This document shows, piece after piece, positions 34,101 to 45,099 of a DNA stretch of 64,000 nucleotides. This DNA is from Echinostoma caproni (lineage: Eukaryota; Platyhelminthes; Trematoda; Plagiorchiida; Echinostomatidae): NCBI GenBank assembly GCA_900618425.1, contig UZAN01039565.1:33252-97251 (forward strand), given 5' to 3'. The notes beneath the pieces were generated by a model. That model was not told the DNA's origin. It saw only the letters and a list, made by a program, of their open reading frames with translations, and searched no databases. The translations under genes and the position numbers were made by a program. How positions within the stretch are numbered: the stretch's first letter is position 1; each line of letters opens with the position of its first letter.

Positions 34101-36843
34101 CATTCAACAATGTTCCACACATTTCGCGATTAGCGTCACTCTCAATTGCGAGTAGTGTTAAAATTGAATAAAATGAATGTGAAATGAAAAGCCAGGAAGC
34201 TACGCATAACTGTTTTGACCTTGTTGAGTGCCATCTACACAGTGAATCCTTCAATTCAGTTGAGACTTTCCAGACGGGCACCTTACTTGCTCACCGAGTT
34301 ACCAAAGCAATTTCTCGTTATCCGTACAGAAGTGTAGCATAAACAATCGTTTTAACCCTGTCGCAAGTAGCGATTCGCGCTCAATTACTCACTCGGTTCT
34401 AAAGTTTTGATTCCGTAGGCGATTGTTTTAAACACGCTAGTTACCCTCACTTCAATGTGAGAAACCTCCAAAGATGGGTTGCATCAAGTGGCGTATAGGC
34501 TGAATGAAAAACGATTTGATCAGCTACTCTGCGGTCAAGTTGATAGTGGGTTTGTGGTCACTCTGTGATGCCCCAGGTTTCCTATCCTCGCAATTTAATC
34601 GGCACATTCGCACCGCTACTAGAACCCACCCAGTCAAATCAAAGCAGTCGTACAGAGGCTGCCATAGCATGAAATGTTCCTCGAGAGGTGGGTGTGTGTG
34701 TGGCAATTTTACTACACTAGCCAGGATTGATTGCACCTGGAATTGGTCGTGAGGTTTCATTACGTGAAAAGAAGATGACAGGCACCCTTTGTTTTCTAAC
34801 TCATTGGAGTGATGCAAATACTGTTGGGAAGGTCATCGACTCCTCACAGTAACCAAGGCAAGTAAAACTTGGCAAATACTGTGGATTGTTGTTATGACAA
34901 AAGGTGCAAATATGACAGATTATAGCACAAACATCTTGCTTAGTATGCACATGCGAATCCCGTCGAGCGTGACCTAATTCGACCTGGGACCAGGATCTTG
35001 GTTTCAGGTCACCAATTACATTTATCAGAATCAATGTGGTCATGCATACTAAACAGCCTATGCGGAAAAACATGGGGAGTTTGATTAGATTCTGATACTC
35101 GAAAAAAAGTCATTTGGTGTGCAAAGTGATTCGTGTTTGGGATTGTGCAAGCAGTAAAACAATGAATTATCTGCACGTTAGGCGAAAATTCATTTGGGCG
35201 GTTTTCCTCCTGCTGGAAAATTGAGAATAATCTACGCTTTGGAATCATCTCTGTCACGAATATAAGTGTTTTGCTTATTCGTTGCGCTTGCTAATCGTAC
35301 GTGTTCAGAAAAAAACAAGCCGCAATCCGTTGTGGGTGAATAGATCACGTCATTTCGTCTTATAGCTCTGATGGCCTGATCCGCATATGTCTCATCGAAT
35401 AACGACAGTGTCATGTATTTCTAAAGTAATTCCGGGAACTGACATTTTCCACTGGGGTGCGTACGCCACATACGCAAATGTACACAGCATTCAGAACAAA
35501 ATGGAGAACAACTATTTTACCCGAAACCTTACTTTAACTCAATACACCTGTGTGTGTGCTGTTAAATCGTGCATTTTTCGCTCAAATAGATGTCCCGTGT
35601 TTGTTTTAGGTTGATGGTTCATCCTACTGGTCCCAACTGTCTTTTCTCACGCCACTACTCTCAAGGAAGTGTGAGGTCAATAATATTTAAAAACCAATGG
35701 ACACACCGCTTTCTGATCGGGGCAATTTCTCAGCTATCGACAAAGAAGATCTTATGCGATCGGGGGCAGTTATCACTGCGTAGGGCCTGAAACCGAAGAG
35801 GTCATTGGAAGATTACAAAATAATCCGGATGTGCTAGTCAAATGAGCTGGATGGCATAGGCCGGTGGAAATCCATTGAACCCTCGAAACTGGAGGCTGTA
35901 ATGTTTTCCCAGTTTTTGACGAACTGACATTGCTGCAGGCTGAGAAGATCTGAGAGGATCAGGTGTGCACGAGGGTTGATGAAAATTACATATGAATTGC
36001 ATCAACTTGACAAGTTTGCCTTGAACTACATTCGACGTTTATTCAACCAAGGAAATTGTTTTTTTCTTTAGATGAATGAAATACCAAAAGAGAGAATGTA
36101 GGTGGCAAATATATCCCAAAGGTGATTTGTGTGTGTGAAATTGGCAATGTTTAGAAAAAATAATATCAGGTGGCATGAAGAAAATAAAGACAAAAATGCG
36201 AACAAGAACCAGTGGAAAATGACACATGTTTCATTCTGTCACCACTTCATTCAATGTTTTGCGTTTATCAAGCATTCAAAACATTCTTTCAGCACTTATT
36301 TTTTTACAGCTTGATGTGTGCTCGATATCGTGTAAACTAGCTATAAGCACGGTTTTTAAATCACAGATGCATACTCTGCTTTGCTTGCTTGCTTGGTACT
36401 CCAGAAATGTTCACCACCGTTTTTGTTGTGATGGTATGAAAGAATTGAAAGATGACCTATAGAATTGCTCCTGAGTTGTAGTATTGATAAAGGAGGAGCT
36501 GATTGTGGAGTTGATCACTGTTAGACACCCCCTCTAGTACGCAGTGACAAAGCAGTATTTTTGTTCAAATAAATTTATTATGCTTCTATTTAAGAAAGTT
36601 CTCTAAAGAATACTTTGCACATTCATGAACCATGGAAGATAGTAGAACACGGAGCATCTGTTCAGTGGGTATCTATCCAATGATGAAGAACTCAATTTGC
36701 CCGGCTCCAGACAGGAACTCATCGATAGCCTTAACAAATTGCTGATATTAGTGACTAAATCTGGCATTATCACGAAATCAAGTGGCCAAACGTCCCCGGT
36801 TTGAAGTCACACAAGGGCTCTATTGTTTAGCAACAACTTATGA

Positions 36844-37260
36844 ATGTTCTCACGTGGAATACTGACAAATCCCTGTATCAGACTGACTCGTGAGGATAAA
36901 CTGATGTACCATAAATCAGATGTTGAAGGTCTTCAGCCTCTTCACTGGTTGCATCACCTCTCCTATTCTTCGCCGACTACCGTAAAATTTGTCACAGAAA
37001 ACACAAAAGAAAACCTTTGGCTTTGCGAAAGCGTTTATTCTCATGTGTGTAAAATTTACACTGATAAGCACCCGTATATTTGGCAAACCACCAGCTGTTC
37101 TCTTCCAAAGGATTTTCAACCGTACAAATCCGCATTCGTGGAGCCAATTCAGATAGGTGGCTGCCATAAAGTATCCGTCAACTACTTACTGACCTGTATT
37201 CTCCCTGCCCGTGTTATTCAAAGTCATAGACTAGAGTGGATTTCCCAATGGAACACTTGA
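36844..37260 (+). other. 138-codon open frame of doubtful coding value
   Basis: An ATG-initiated frame with a stop at 37258-37260 includes PKDFQPYKSAFVEPIQIGGC. Composition is protein-like, but there is no recognised motif. At this base composition one or two open frames of this length are expected by chance in 64 kb on six frames. It sits just before retroelement sequence, so it may also be an old element fragment. Confidence 0.15.
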
Positions 37261-37261
37261 A

Positions 37262-37315
37262 AAAAGCTGAAATTTATTTTCATCAGCCAAGGCAGCATCA
37301 TCAGTGCTTGCAGCA
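37262..37315 (-). repeat. Partial copy of the fold-back arm seen at 7.3-7.6 kb
   Basis: On the minus strand it reads AAGCACTGATGATGC, then GCCTTGGCTGATGAAAA. This matches the fold-back arm's CTGATGAT, stem-loop and GAAA order, with a degenerate stem. The GTTTGCAAAC block is replaced by an A/T-rich sequence. Confidence 0.4.
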
Positions 37316-37389
37316 CTACAGGCAATAGCGATCCTATGGAAATCAGTTGCTTCTTATCCAAAAGGGAATGAACTAGAACAGTCGACGGA

Positions 37390-38245
37390 GGGTAAGCGGT
37401 GGATGTGATTTATCCGAATTTCTCGAAAGCAATCGATCGAGAAAACTACCAGAAACTATGGCAAAACATTTACGATTGGGCATTCACTGGTTGGATTGGG
37501 ATAGTCCTTTAAAAGCAGGCCATATCAACTCGTGTTTCTGATTCCCTATTCGGTCCTATCAACGTTATCTGTGGGGTTCCACAAATGTTTGTACTTGGTC
37601 CCGGACTACTCCTCATAAATGATATACCAAAAACAATACTGTTAGCAGTCGACTCCAGTAACTGGAATGCAAAAACACAGAATCTGCCATCTGAGCCTGA
37701 TGTACAGCGCTACAATGTGATCGTGAGATACGAGTACGTCCCCAAAGGATTACAACTAAGATGGTCAAGGGATTGAAGTGTCTCCACTATGTGCACAGAT
37801 TACGATCATTAGGACTATATTCGGCAAACTACTACCAAGAAACTTAAACCCAAACTATGTACGTTGTCCGCTGCTTACGTTGGCGTCCAAGATGCACCTC
37901 AGGGTACATTGTTTTGAGTTAGTGTCGACTGGAATGTTGGCATCACTGTTCTGCCATCAGAATGAGCACCCTTTGAAATACTGTGCTGTCTCACGTCGCT
38001 TGTGCGCCAACGAACGCATAGTTAATGAAGACCTGGCACACCTCAAATTCCAATACAACTAAGAACGCAAATTAGTTAAACATTTCATTCTGTGCTATCT
38101 CCCAACCGGAAGGATAACCTGAAATCATCACTTTTTTGCCAAAAAACGATTCAATTGGTACAAACCTCAAGTTGGGACAAGAGAAGCTTGAAGTTGCATG
38201 TTATTCCCCTAAGTGAACCTCAACTTTGTCCTTGAAGACACAAAA
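37390..38245 (+). mobile_element. CR1-like LINE family C fragment with internal deletion
   Basis: DVIYPNFSKAIDRENYQKLW is reverse-transcriptase motif A. GVPQMFVLGPGLLLINDIPK is the classic GVPQGSVLGPLLF..Y.ND block. About 70 bases further on the sequence already matches the post-catalytic part of the copy at the window end (AAAGGAT ... AAGATGGTCAAGGGATT; GATCATTAGGACTATAT). The catalytic YADD segment and several hundred bases are therefore deleted. Near the 3' end GGGACAAGAGAAGC and a CAACTTTGTCC tract correspond to the 3' terminus of the 63-kb copy. Numerous stops. Confidence 0.65.
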
Positions 38246-38249
38246 TACT

Positions 38250-38640
38250 GTAAAGTTGGCGACAAAATCCCAGGAAATTCTCAACGTGACTATTATGAAA
38301 AACCAAATCCAAAATCCGAAGAATAAAATACGGTAAGAATGACCAAAAAGAGAGGTTTATGCATAGAACTGCACTGTGTGTAACGAATATAGAAGACGCT
38401 GTGAATAGTCATTGCAAGCCCTGAAATAGGAATTCTAAACGGATTGAGATGTGGGTTTCAAGAGGTGATGAAGAAGCCGAGGAAACGTGGAAACTGGGAC
38501 TGTACTACTTTTTCTATATGCTTAGGTCGTGTGAATTCAATGGACTCAGCTGCAAGTTACACTCATTGCCTTACAGGTACAGTGCAACCACACCGCGAGC
38601 TTGCCCATCGCGCGGCTGATCACCGATTTTTCCCTTCAAC
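38250..38640. other. No recognisable gene
   Basis: Between two LINE fragments. Probably decayed 5' LINE sequence or unique DNA; no motif seen. Confidence 0.4.
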
Positions 38641-38644
38641 TGTT

Positions 38645-39402
38645 CACGAGGCTATACCATTGGCCGATGTTCCATACTCAGCCCCTACATATAGGTTCCC
38701 CACCCTCTCTGCAAATCAATAACCCCTACCGAAATCAAAAATAGTAAAATACCTTGGCGTCACCTTATCACACAAATTATCATGGTCACTGCATGTTCAA
38801 AACACATCCTGTAAAGTTAGAAAGCTTTCATATTTCTCCCTCCGATTGAGATTACTTTCTGTTCCCCACAAGCTGATTGTTAGATTTGTGAATGCATTCG
38901 TGCTACCCCACTGGTTGTATTGCTCTCCAGTAATTTTTCCCGGTGTGTTGAAGAAAGAATTTTATTTACTGGTGAGATTTCTGAAACACATCTCTAAATT
39001 TGGTGAAATTGTCAGAGATAAACAGGCCGATTCTATCATTGACAGACACCTACAAGCATGTGAAATTTTGCCGCCAAAATACTCTTAGACACTCACCACC
39101 CATTACACAATGAATTTTCAAAAGCTGTATCTACATCATCCACACGCTCAAGATTTAAACTTTTATTTGCACGTACCTGTGCTTATCGCAATTCTGTTCT
39201 GCCATATCTAGGACGTCTACTTATAGACAAGGACAAAATTTCCACAGAATTGCGCAACCGCTTGCTCCATTGACAAACACCTCATTGCTTTCAGTTTCAT
39301 TATGTAATGATTTTGTAAATTTGAATCCACAAATATGGTGTAATTGCTGAAAATACACCCATCCGGGTGCATAAAGCTACTACTGACTTGACTTGACTTG
39401 AT
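38645..39402 (+). mobile_element. LINE family A copy 2 (5'-truncated)
   Basis: Starts near LADVPYSAPTYRFPTL, continues SKIVKYLGVTLSHKLSWSLH, VRKLSYFSLRLRLLSVPHKL and HWLYCSPVIFPGVLKKEFYL, then SIIDRHLQACEILPPK. These match copy 1 residue for residue over long stretches. Stops interrupt the frame near 38720 and 39086. The 3' untranslated part carries the hairpin CACCC-ATCC-GGGTG at 39356-39369 and ends in three TTGAC-type units at 39384-39400. 5' truncation is typical of incomplete reverse transcription. Only the post-catalytic part of the protein remains. Confidence 0.85.
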
Positions 39403-39404
39403 GT

Positions 39405-40170
39405 AAATGATTTCGACAGGGAAGAATGCTTACCAGTTTATCACTCGATTGTCATGGTAACGGCTGCCATCGATGTGAAAGAAACAACTTCATCCTTTTC
39501 ATTTATTAATAGGGTGCCTTATTTGAATCGGATGGCAGATGAAAGCCACTGATCAACTGGAACTGAAACAGACCATCGCAGGTTGATGATTCCTGAATTC
39601 ATGGATGACTGGACGAGTTCTGATAGTTGCTGTTTTATCCTGACAATGCATTTAAACATTGAAAATTTTCATTACTCATTTAGCTTCATAACTCATGATA
39701 TTCGAAATTAACCTTAATTTCGTAAGCGAATATTGGCAAGTTAAATAATGTCAAAATGGAATTTGTCACGTGCTTAACTCCATACATTCATGTCGCGAAT
39801 ACCAGTGGCAAGGTTAGTTTCTTCTACTGGGTACGCTACGACATCTTTCCTCTCTTAATGAACAAGTCATTTGGTGCTGTGTTACATTGCGTTACATTTC
39901 GTTTAAACGACTTGATTTGATTTCACTGATTTCACCCAGTAAAAACGAGGAGGCATTTAAGCCCAAGAATATATTCTGCCGCTATTGCGTGCACAAACCT
40001 CACGCAAAACAATGTGGGCTGTCGTGGTATGGGCGTAACTAAACTGTAGTATTGAATATTTTTAAAATGTAAGCAAAACGTGTTCAGTATAAAACTTTGT
40101 TCAACTGTAAAATAGTAATCCATGCAAAATAATAACTGCATAATGATATTGTATTAGTTGTTAAACAAAG
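39405..40170. other. No recognisable gene
   Basis: AT-rich sequence with short open frames and no repeat recognised. Confidence 0.45.
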
Positions 40171-40174
40171 AGAG

Positions 40175-40590
40175 GGATCGATACTGAAGCACAATAATTT
40201 TTTGAATTCAAGTGAACCCGGTGTAACTTCAGGTGAATCGCGCCAATCGCATTCCACTGGTAGTCTCAAAAAGTGATTGGTGCCTCATCCGTCCCACGTC
40301 ACGGATTGGATCCGGCCCATTCGAATCGCCTCCAGCTGGAATGGTCTGATTTCTCCATTGACGAACAAAAGGGCTTTTTGAGTGAATTACCAAACGAGGT
40401 TGAAATCATCGGTGGGATGGGGTTTGACTATTCGTTCTCCGGCCCCAACCCACCCTGGAACGACCTATATTTGACCGTTGGTCGAGTGAGCTTTAGACGA
40501 AAATGAACGAATCCTACGACAATTGACGTCAGTCGAATCACGTAAAGATGAATTGATAAATCGGACACTGTGCTCTAGCGTGAATGATAC
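40175..40590 (+). repeat. 40-45 kb repeat family, copy 1
   Basis: Marked by GGTGAATCGCGCCAATCGCA, TTCCACTGGTAG, GGGCTTTTTGAGTGAATTACC, GAAATCATCGGTGGG and GATAAATCGG ... AGCGTGAATG in order. A 77-codon frame (40273-40506) runs through it and contains FLSELPNEVEIIGGMGFD. Two other copies are at 40960-41395 (inverted) and 42055-42168 plus 45100-45325 (split). No family of mobile element is recognised. Confidence 0.7.
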
Positions 40591-40959
40591 GAACCTATGC
40601 AAAGAAGGCAACTAAACAAGGGAGAAGCGCTAGGTGACAGGTTGTTGAATTGACATTGTGAACAGAACGCAATGGTTATTCTGGGAATTAAATAGAAAAC
40701 AAATACTATTTCTAATATCTAGCGAATGATTTCAAAATTCATCTTATTAATCAGGTGAAATTCCGTTAGTTCTTTTACTCTATCTTTCAACCATTATCAA
40801 GTATCCTATCGAGTGTGCCTTTTAACGCTAGAAAAATGCTGACAACTGGATTTGGTTCAAAGGAATGTGCGTTGTTTGAGGGAACCTCTGTCTCACTGAA
40901 ATTGACTCACTAGGCTATTGAAGGCCTGGACGTAATCCACTCATGCAATGGGGTATTTC

Positions 40960-41395
40960 AACATTCACCACTGAGTATGGGGATCGATTTATCGATCCAT
41001 CTTTATGTAATTCGCTTTCTTACACGGCCGACCGAGGTAAATTACCTTTGGCTTCGTTTATCTTTGTATAAAGCTCACTCAATGAACAGTCAAGGGCGTG
41101 ATGTTCCCGGGTGGCTTGAGGCCGGGGGATGAGCAGTCAAACCGCACCCCATCGATGATTTCCATCTCGTTTGGTAACTCGCTCAAAAAGTACTTTGGTT
41201 TGTCTATGTACAAGTCTGATCATTCTGACGATACGGGATTCTGATGGACTCGGTCCAATCAGCTACGTATAACCACTGAAGTTCCAATCATTTTGTGGCC
41301 TACCAGTGGAACGCGATCGGTGGGATTCACTTGGAGGTACAACGGTTTAACTTGAGTTTGTAAAGGTGCAGTTCTGAGATCAAGACGCCCTGAAG
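40960..41395 (-). repeat. 40-45 kb repeat family, copy 2 (inverted)
   Basis: The minus strand shows the same blocks: AAGTGAATCCCACCGATCGCG, TTCCACTGGTAG, a TTTTTGAGCGAGTTACC block, GAAATCATCGATGGGG, GAGTGAGCTTTATACAAAG and GATAAATCGATCC ... GGTGAATG. In the frame equivalent to copy 1 it reads FLSELPNEMEIIDGVRFD. Copies 1 and 2 face each other about 370 bases apart. Confidence 0.7.
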
Positions 41396-41581
41396 ATTTC
41401 ACCTCCAGCCATCTGTCAAAAATTGATTTGAGTCAACTTGAAGCATTTACCTACTTGGCTTCTGTCAGTAACCTAATTCGGATTTGCAAATTTACTGATA
41501 AAGACGAGATGCGGTATGTGCCTCTTAATACCTCCGCAGATTTACCTCGATCTTCCGACGAGATACAAGATAATGATGACG
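41372..41581 (+). CDS. Candidate internal exon, product unknown
   Basis: A plus-strand frame without a nearby start codon is open from 41356 to about 41604, and includes PEDFTSSHLSKIDLSQLEAF then TYLASVSNLIRICKFTDKDE. It is bounded by a possible acceptor (AAAGGTGCAG ending 41371) and a good donor (GACG followed by GTAGGG at 41582). The sequence is balanced and protein-like. I do not recognise it. Its left edge abuts the inverted repeat copy. The acceptor has a weak pyrimidine tract and no partner exon was found, so this may be chance or an old element. Confidence 0.3.
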
Positions 41582-41604
41582 GTAGGGAACGTACTTTATC
41601 CTAA

Positions 41605-42050
41605 ACTGTTGATCAAATTAAAATCTTTAAGTCTCTCCGGAGCATTTTATTATATCAATTTAAACTGATCAACTAGTGCGGAATGAACGATCTCTCAAGG
41701 AGTGAATCCAACACCCAAGACCATCAAGAGTTCCTAGGGCATTTGAATGCGCTAATTCACACTTGATACTCTAAATTGTTTAGGAGATTCGCACAAGGTG
41801 ATAATCTTCCACCGTGTAGTTCAGGGGTGAGGATTTGAAGTCTCGAGCTGAATAGTCGTGATTCGAGTGCAGACAGGGACATAAAAAGCACGCACTGCTA
41901 ACGACTCCCAATCAGGACGAAATAGCTGTCCGCTGCTCTTTGCCAGTTGTCACAAATATTCCCATTACAAATACACTGATAATCACCCAAACTCCATCTT
42001 CACTTACTTTCGTCAGTGCATTCAATCATCCACACAATATGGATCACTAT
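41605..42050. other. No recognisable gene
   Basis: Short open frames only. Confidence 0.4.
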
Positions 42051-42054
42051 AACT

Positions 42055-42168
42055 TTTCCACTTCAAGTGAATCCAGCAAATCACAATCTACTGGGAACCT
42101 CATAAAGTGATTATTACTCCCACTGATACATTTTATCGACTGGACCATGTCTAACCAGTTTTGTCTTT
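42055..42168 (+). repeat. 40-45 kb repeat family, copy 3, left half
   Basis: TTCAAGTGAATCCAGCAAATC, CTACTGGGAACCTCATAAAG and TGATTATT follow the order of copies 1 and 2. The similarity stops at about 42168, where the family B LINE begins. Confidence 0.6.
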
Positions 42169-42289
42169 ATGACCCACATAATGACAACTCGGAAGGTCTA
42201 TTCGCGATCTCAGTTAATGATTTTCAAACATGATCGTCTCAGTACTGTGCCTTTCGTGTCCTCATCGGCTCATATTCGCATTCCTACTA

Positions 42290-42595
42290 AAATGAAGAAA
42301 CGCAAGCGTGGTGGCTGGCAAGCAGCACTTAGTCGCATACCACCATCGAAAATGACCGTGCCCACATTGGTCAGCGCGAACATCCGGTCGCTCTTCGCAA
42401 AGATAACGGATATAACGTGCACCCTTGACTGACGCATCCACCGTAAAACGAGTGTTGTTTGTATCCAAGACTCCTGGCTTGACCATAATGTCGAGGACTC
42501 ACTAATTGAAGTCAATGGTTTTAAATGCTTCCGGAAGGATAGGAAGCACTGCAAGAAGAAAACAGGAGGAGGAGTGATCACGTACATCAACTAAA
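42290..42595 (+). pseudogene. Family B endonuclease, N-terminal part
   Basis: The frame starts with a basic stretch MKKRKRGGWQAALS and reads VPTLVSANIRSLFAKITDI, the N.RS...K block that begins LINE apurinic-type endonucleases. After a stop at 42429-42431, the same frame continues with VVCIQDSWLDHNVEDSL then VNGFKCFRKDR and KKTGGGVITYIN, corresponding to the ETWL and GGG(V/I)..Y motifs. E of ETWL is replaced by D in this reading. A second stop follows at 42592. Confidence 0.7.
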
Positions 42596-42661
42596 CCTGG
42601 AGCGGCAAGTCTGAAATTCTTTTGATTATTTCGCCGACTGCATCGACTGCTTAGCTGTTCG

Positions 42662-43267
42662 ATGTTTCCTCAGATTTTCGCAATACTGAAGTACAATCAT
42701 TACCAACTTATACATAGACCCCCTTTGTACCCAGTCTCACATTTCATTTTCTTTGATGCATTTATTCCGTCTCCCGTTCCCCTCATAGACGATAGTCTCT
42801 ACATCATTGTTGGTGATTTTAATCATGCATCCACCTATCCCATAACTCATTTTAGCTTAACTGATATTTCCTTTTCCCCCACAAGAGGTGATTCATTTTT
42901 AGCCAAGGTAAGTACTAATTACCCAGAAAATTTTGCCCCAAAACTCACAACATCTATTTCTACTAGTGATCATGCACTGATTGTCATAAGACCCACAATC
43001 TACTCCCGTCCCATTCACAATACACTCACAAGAACCAACCAAATCACCATTCGTCTTCGCAATCTCTCCACAAGAAACACCCCTTTTCTTAAGCGTTCCA
43101 TCAGTGTCGTTTCTTCGTGGTTGTTTTCTTATCCCTCTTTACGCAATGCAGTCACCTTATTCACTGAAACACTTAACCATACGTTTGACCCATGCTGCCC
43201 TTTTGAAACTTTATTTGTTTGTAACGGCAGAATAGCATCTCCACTGCTGAAATCATTCAGAAGATAG
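42662..43267 (+). pseudogene. Family B endonuclease, C-terminal part
   Basis: A 201-codon open frame, the longest retroelement frame in the window. It contains LIDDSLYIIVGDFNHAST, with the GDFN motif of the catalytic centre, and TTSISTSDHALIVIRPT, with the S/T-DH motif that carries the catalytic histidine. The region after SDH leads toward the reverse transcriptase. It is separated from the N-terminal endonuclease part by stops and a frameshift, so the protein is not made as one chain. Confidence 0.8.
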
Positions 43268-43414
43268 AAGGAACGATCGTACAAATCTAGAGACTCAGCG
43301 GCTGTCAAGCATTACACCGACTTGATAAAAGCTTAAATCAAACGCCTCTCTGCCTCGTACGCCTTCCAGGTTCTGCTATGTAACAACAGTAAGCGAATTT
43401 GGCAAGGTATCAAA

Positions 43415-44100
43415 TTGCTGTGTGGGACCAAATACAAAATGTCGGATTGTACAACGGATTTGGAAGGTGTGAATGCAGCATTTATCCACCCATCAAGCGA
43501 TGCGATCACGCCATTTGTTCTGAACGATGCCGTTCAAGTAGAGGCAGTTTCGAAAGATGAAACTCTTGAGCTTTTGCGTACCGTGAAAACCACGTTCAGT
43601 GTTGGTCCCGATGGTCTTTCATCTTCCCTTCTGAGATATGGGGCCTATTCTCTCAGTGAAATATTCACATCATTTTTGAACAATTCCTTAAAAATCTGCT
43701 CTATACCAGACTGTTAGAAACCAGTAACAATTGTTCCCATTCCCGAATCCTCTATTTCAAACGTTCTAACCAAACGATTTCGTTTCATTGCTTTAACCTC
43801 TGTTGCACTTGAGCTAGCAGAACTTGTTGTTCTTAAGCGTATTCAGTCCTCCACTGAAGACCTATATGATCCTCTTTAGTTTGCTTATAAACCGAACAGA
43901 GGCAAGCTGGATGCAGTTTCCTCTCTTTTACATAAAATTACCAAATCTCTGAATGACTCTGCAAAATCTGTCCGTTGTGTGTTTCTGCACTACTCATCTG
44001 CTTTTGATTCTATTCCCTGTTCCCTTCTTCTTCATAAACTGGAGACCTTTGGTTATCCTAGACAGTTATTAGCTTGGCTTGCCGATTACTTCTCCGGGCG
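43415..44100 (+). pseudogene. Family B reverse transcriptase, first half
   Basis: The frame reads TTFSVGPDGLSSSLLRYGAY, the GPDGL block, and ends SLKICSIPDC before a stop at 43717. The same frame resumes with KPVTIVPIPE, then RFIALTSVALELAELVVLKR and, after another stop, FAYKPNRGKLDAVSSLLHKI. SVRCVFLHYSSAFDSIPCSL is motif A (usually FLDYSSAF): the catalytic Asp is replaced by His (FLHYSSAF). This alone would inactivate the polymerase. Confidence 0.75.
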
Positions 44101-44955
44101 AACTCAGTGTACCGGGTTAGGTTGAAAGAAATCCAAACCATTGTTGAACAGCTATGGAGTACTCCAAAGTGCAGTTCTTTCCCCATACTTATTTTCTACG
44201 TNTATATCAGTGACTTGTCTGGTTGCGCTCTTACTTCTCCCTTCAAGTATGCTGACGATGTGGTCTTCTGTCAGGCCTTCTCTGCCTCTTCTGGTCTTTC
44301 ACAATTTTCTGACAACTTGGATAACATCCAACGGTTTTCCGCCACATTGGGCCTATCTCTTAATCCCTCCAAATGTTTCGAATGTCTCTTTACACTATCA
44401 CGCTCTTCTTTCCCATCTGGACCGGTATCGATTTGTTCCGAACCAGTATCCCGGGTAAACTGAATTAAATACCTGGGTGTTTTTATTGATATTAATCTTC
44501 ACTGGACCTCTCACATTCAACTCATCGTCAGCAAGCTTCGACGACTTTCTTTTTATATCTGCAAACTTCGACAATCAATTATTTCCAAATTTGTGTACTA
44601 GTGTGTTTTCCCTGTTTTACTTTATTTTTCACCTGTTATTTTTCCCAACCTCCTAAAGGAAGAATTTAATTTGCTTCGACGTGGATTGACCATCATTAGC
44701 CATGTTTCTCCAATCCCACTAAAGGAGTTAATAACTAACCTATGCGAACGTCATTTGAATGCATGTGAAAAGTTTGCGCATAAGATTCTCATCGACTCCA
44801 CACATCCGCTACACGCTGACCTAATTTCCTGTTGTTCCCATCCCTCAACTAGATCACAATATCGTTGTGTTTCCTCTAGAATAAACATTTATCGTAACTC
44901 CACAGTACCCTCATTAGCACGTATTCTTGTTAACAAAGAACAGATTTTCACATAA
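44074..44955 (+). pseudogene. Family B reverse transcriptase, second half, and C-terminus
   Basis: One frame carries SPFKYADDVVFCQAF with the catalytic YADD, LGLSLNPSKCFECLFTLS and, after a stop at 44461, IKYLGVFIDINLHWTSHI. Another frame (44671-44955) holds LCERHLNACEKFAHKILIDS and ends SLARILVNKEQIFT. YFSPVIFPNLLKEEFNLLRR links the two. The GVLQSAVLSPYLF block lies in a different frame (44141 onward), so a frameshift occurs just before YADD. One undetermined base lies at 44203. Confidence 0.75.
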
Positions 44956-45040
44956 TTTGTTAACAGTTTTGGAACTTAAATCTCTTTTTTCATTGTTATT
45001 TTCATTTTCTCCCATTGCTCCAAACTGTAAATTTTTTAAC

Positions 45041-45056
45041 TGAAATGTGGGTTTCA
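45041..45056 (+). other. 3' hairpin of LINE family B
   Basis: TGAAA and TTTCA form a 5-bp stem around TGTGGG, 15 bases before the tail repeats. It occupies the same position as the hairpins of family A. Confidence 0.5.
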
Positions 45057-45070
45057 TGCTTGTAGAAGTT

Positions 45071-45093
45071 AATACAATACAATACAATATAAT
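45071..45093 (+). repeat. (AATAC)n tail of LINE family B
   Basis: Three to four AATAC units followed by AATATAAT. Short tandem tails mark the 3' ends of CR1-type LINEs. Confidence 0.85.
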
Positions 45094-45099
45094 ATCCAG

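Larger units (their letters stand above)
26170..36840. other. Long region without a supported gene
   Basis: Both strands were read. Only isolated open frames below about 100 codons occur. A frame at 35073-34801 (minus) starts with a hydrophobic segment, FFRIGCLVCMTTLILINVIG, that looks like a signal peptide, but has no supporting splice sites. One decayed SINE (27050-27190) and two microsatellites are listed separately. Single undetermined base at 27236. Confidence 0.35.
42168..45093 (+). mobile_element. LINE family B (CR1/Jockey type), nearly full-length ORF2 region, degenerate
   Basis: All parts of a LINE pol protein appear in order: endonuclease N-terminus (42290), GDFN and SDH endonuclease motifs (42808, 42965), reverse transcriptase with GPDGL (43600), FDSI (44005), YADD (44242-44265), YLGVFID (44470), and a C-terminal region to 44955. 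The 3' end has the hairpin at 45041-45056 and an (AATAC)n tail. It is inserted into copy 3 of the repeat family. Several frameshifts and stops interrupt it, although YADD is intact. Total length about 2.9 kb. No separate ORF1 was recognised. Confidence 0.85.
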
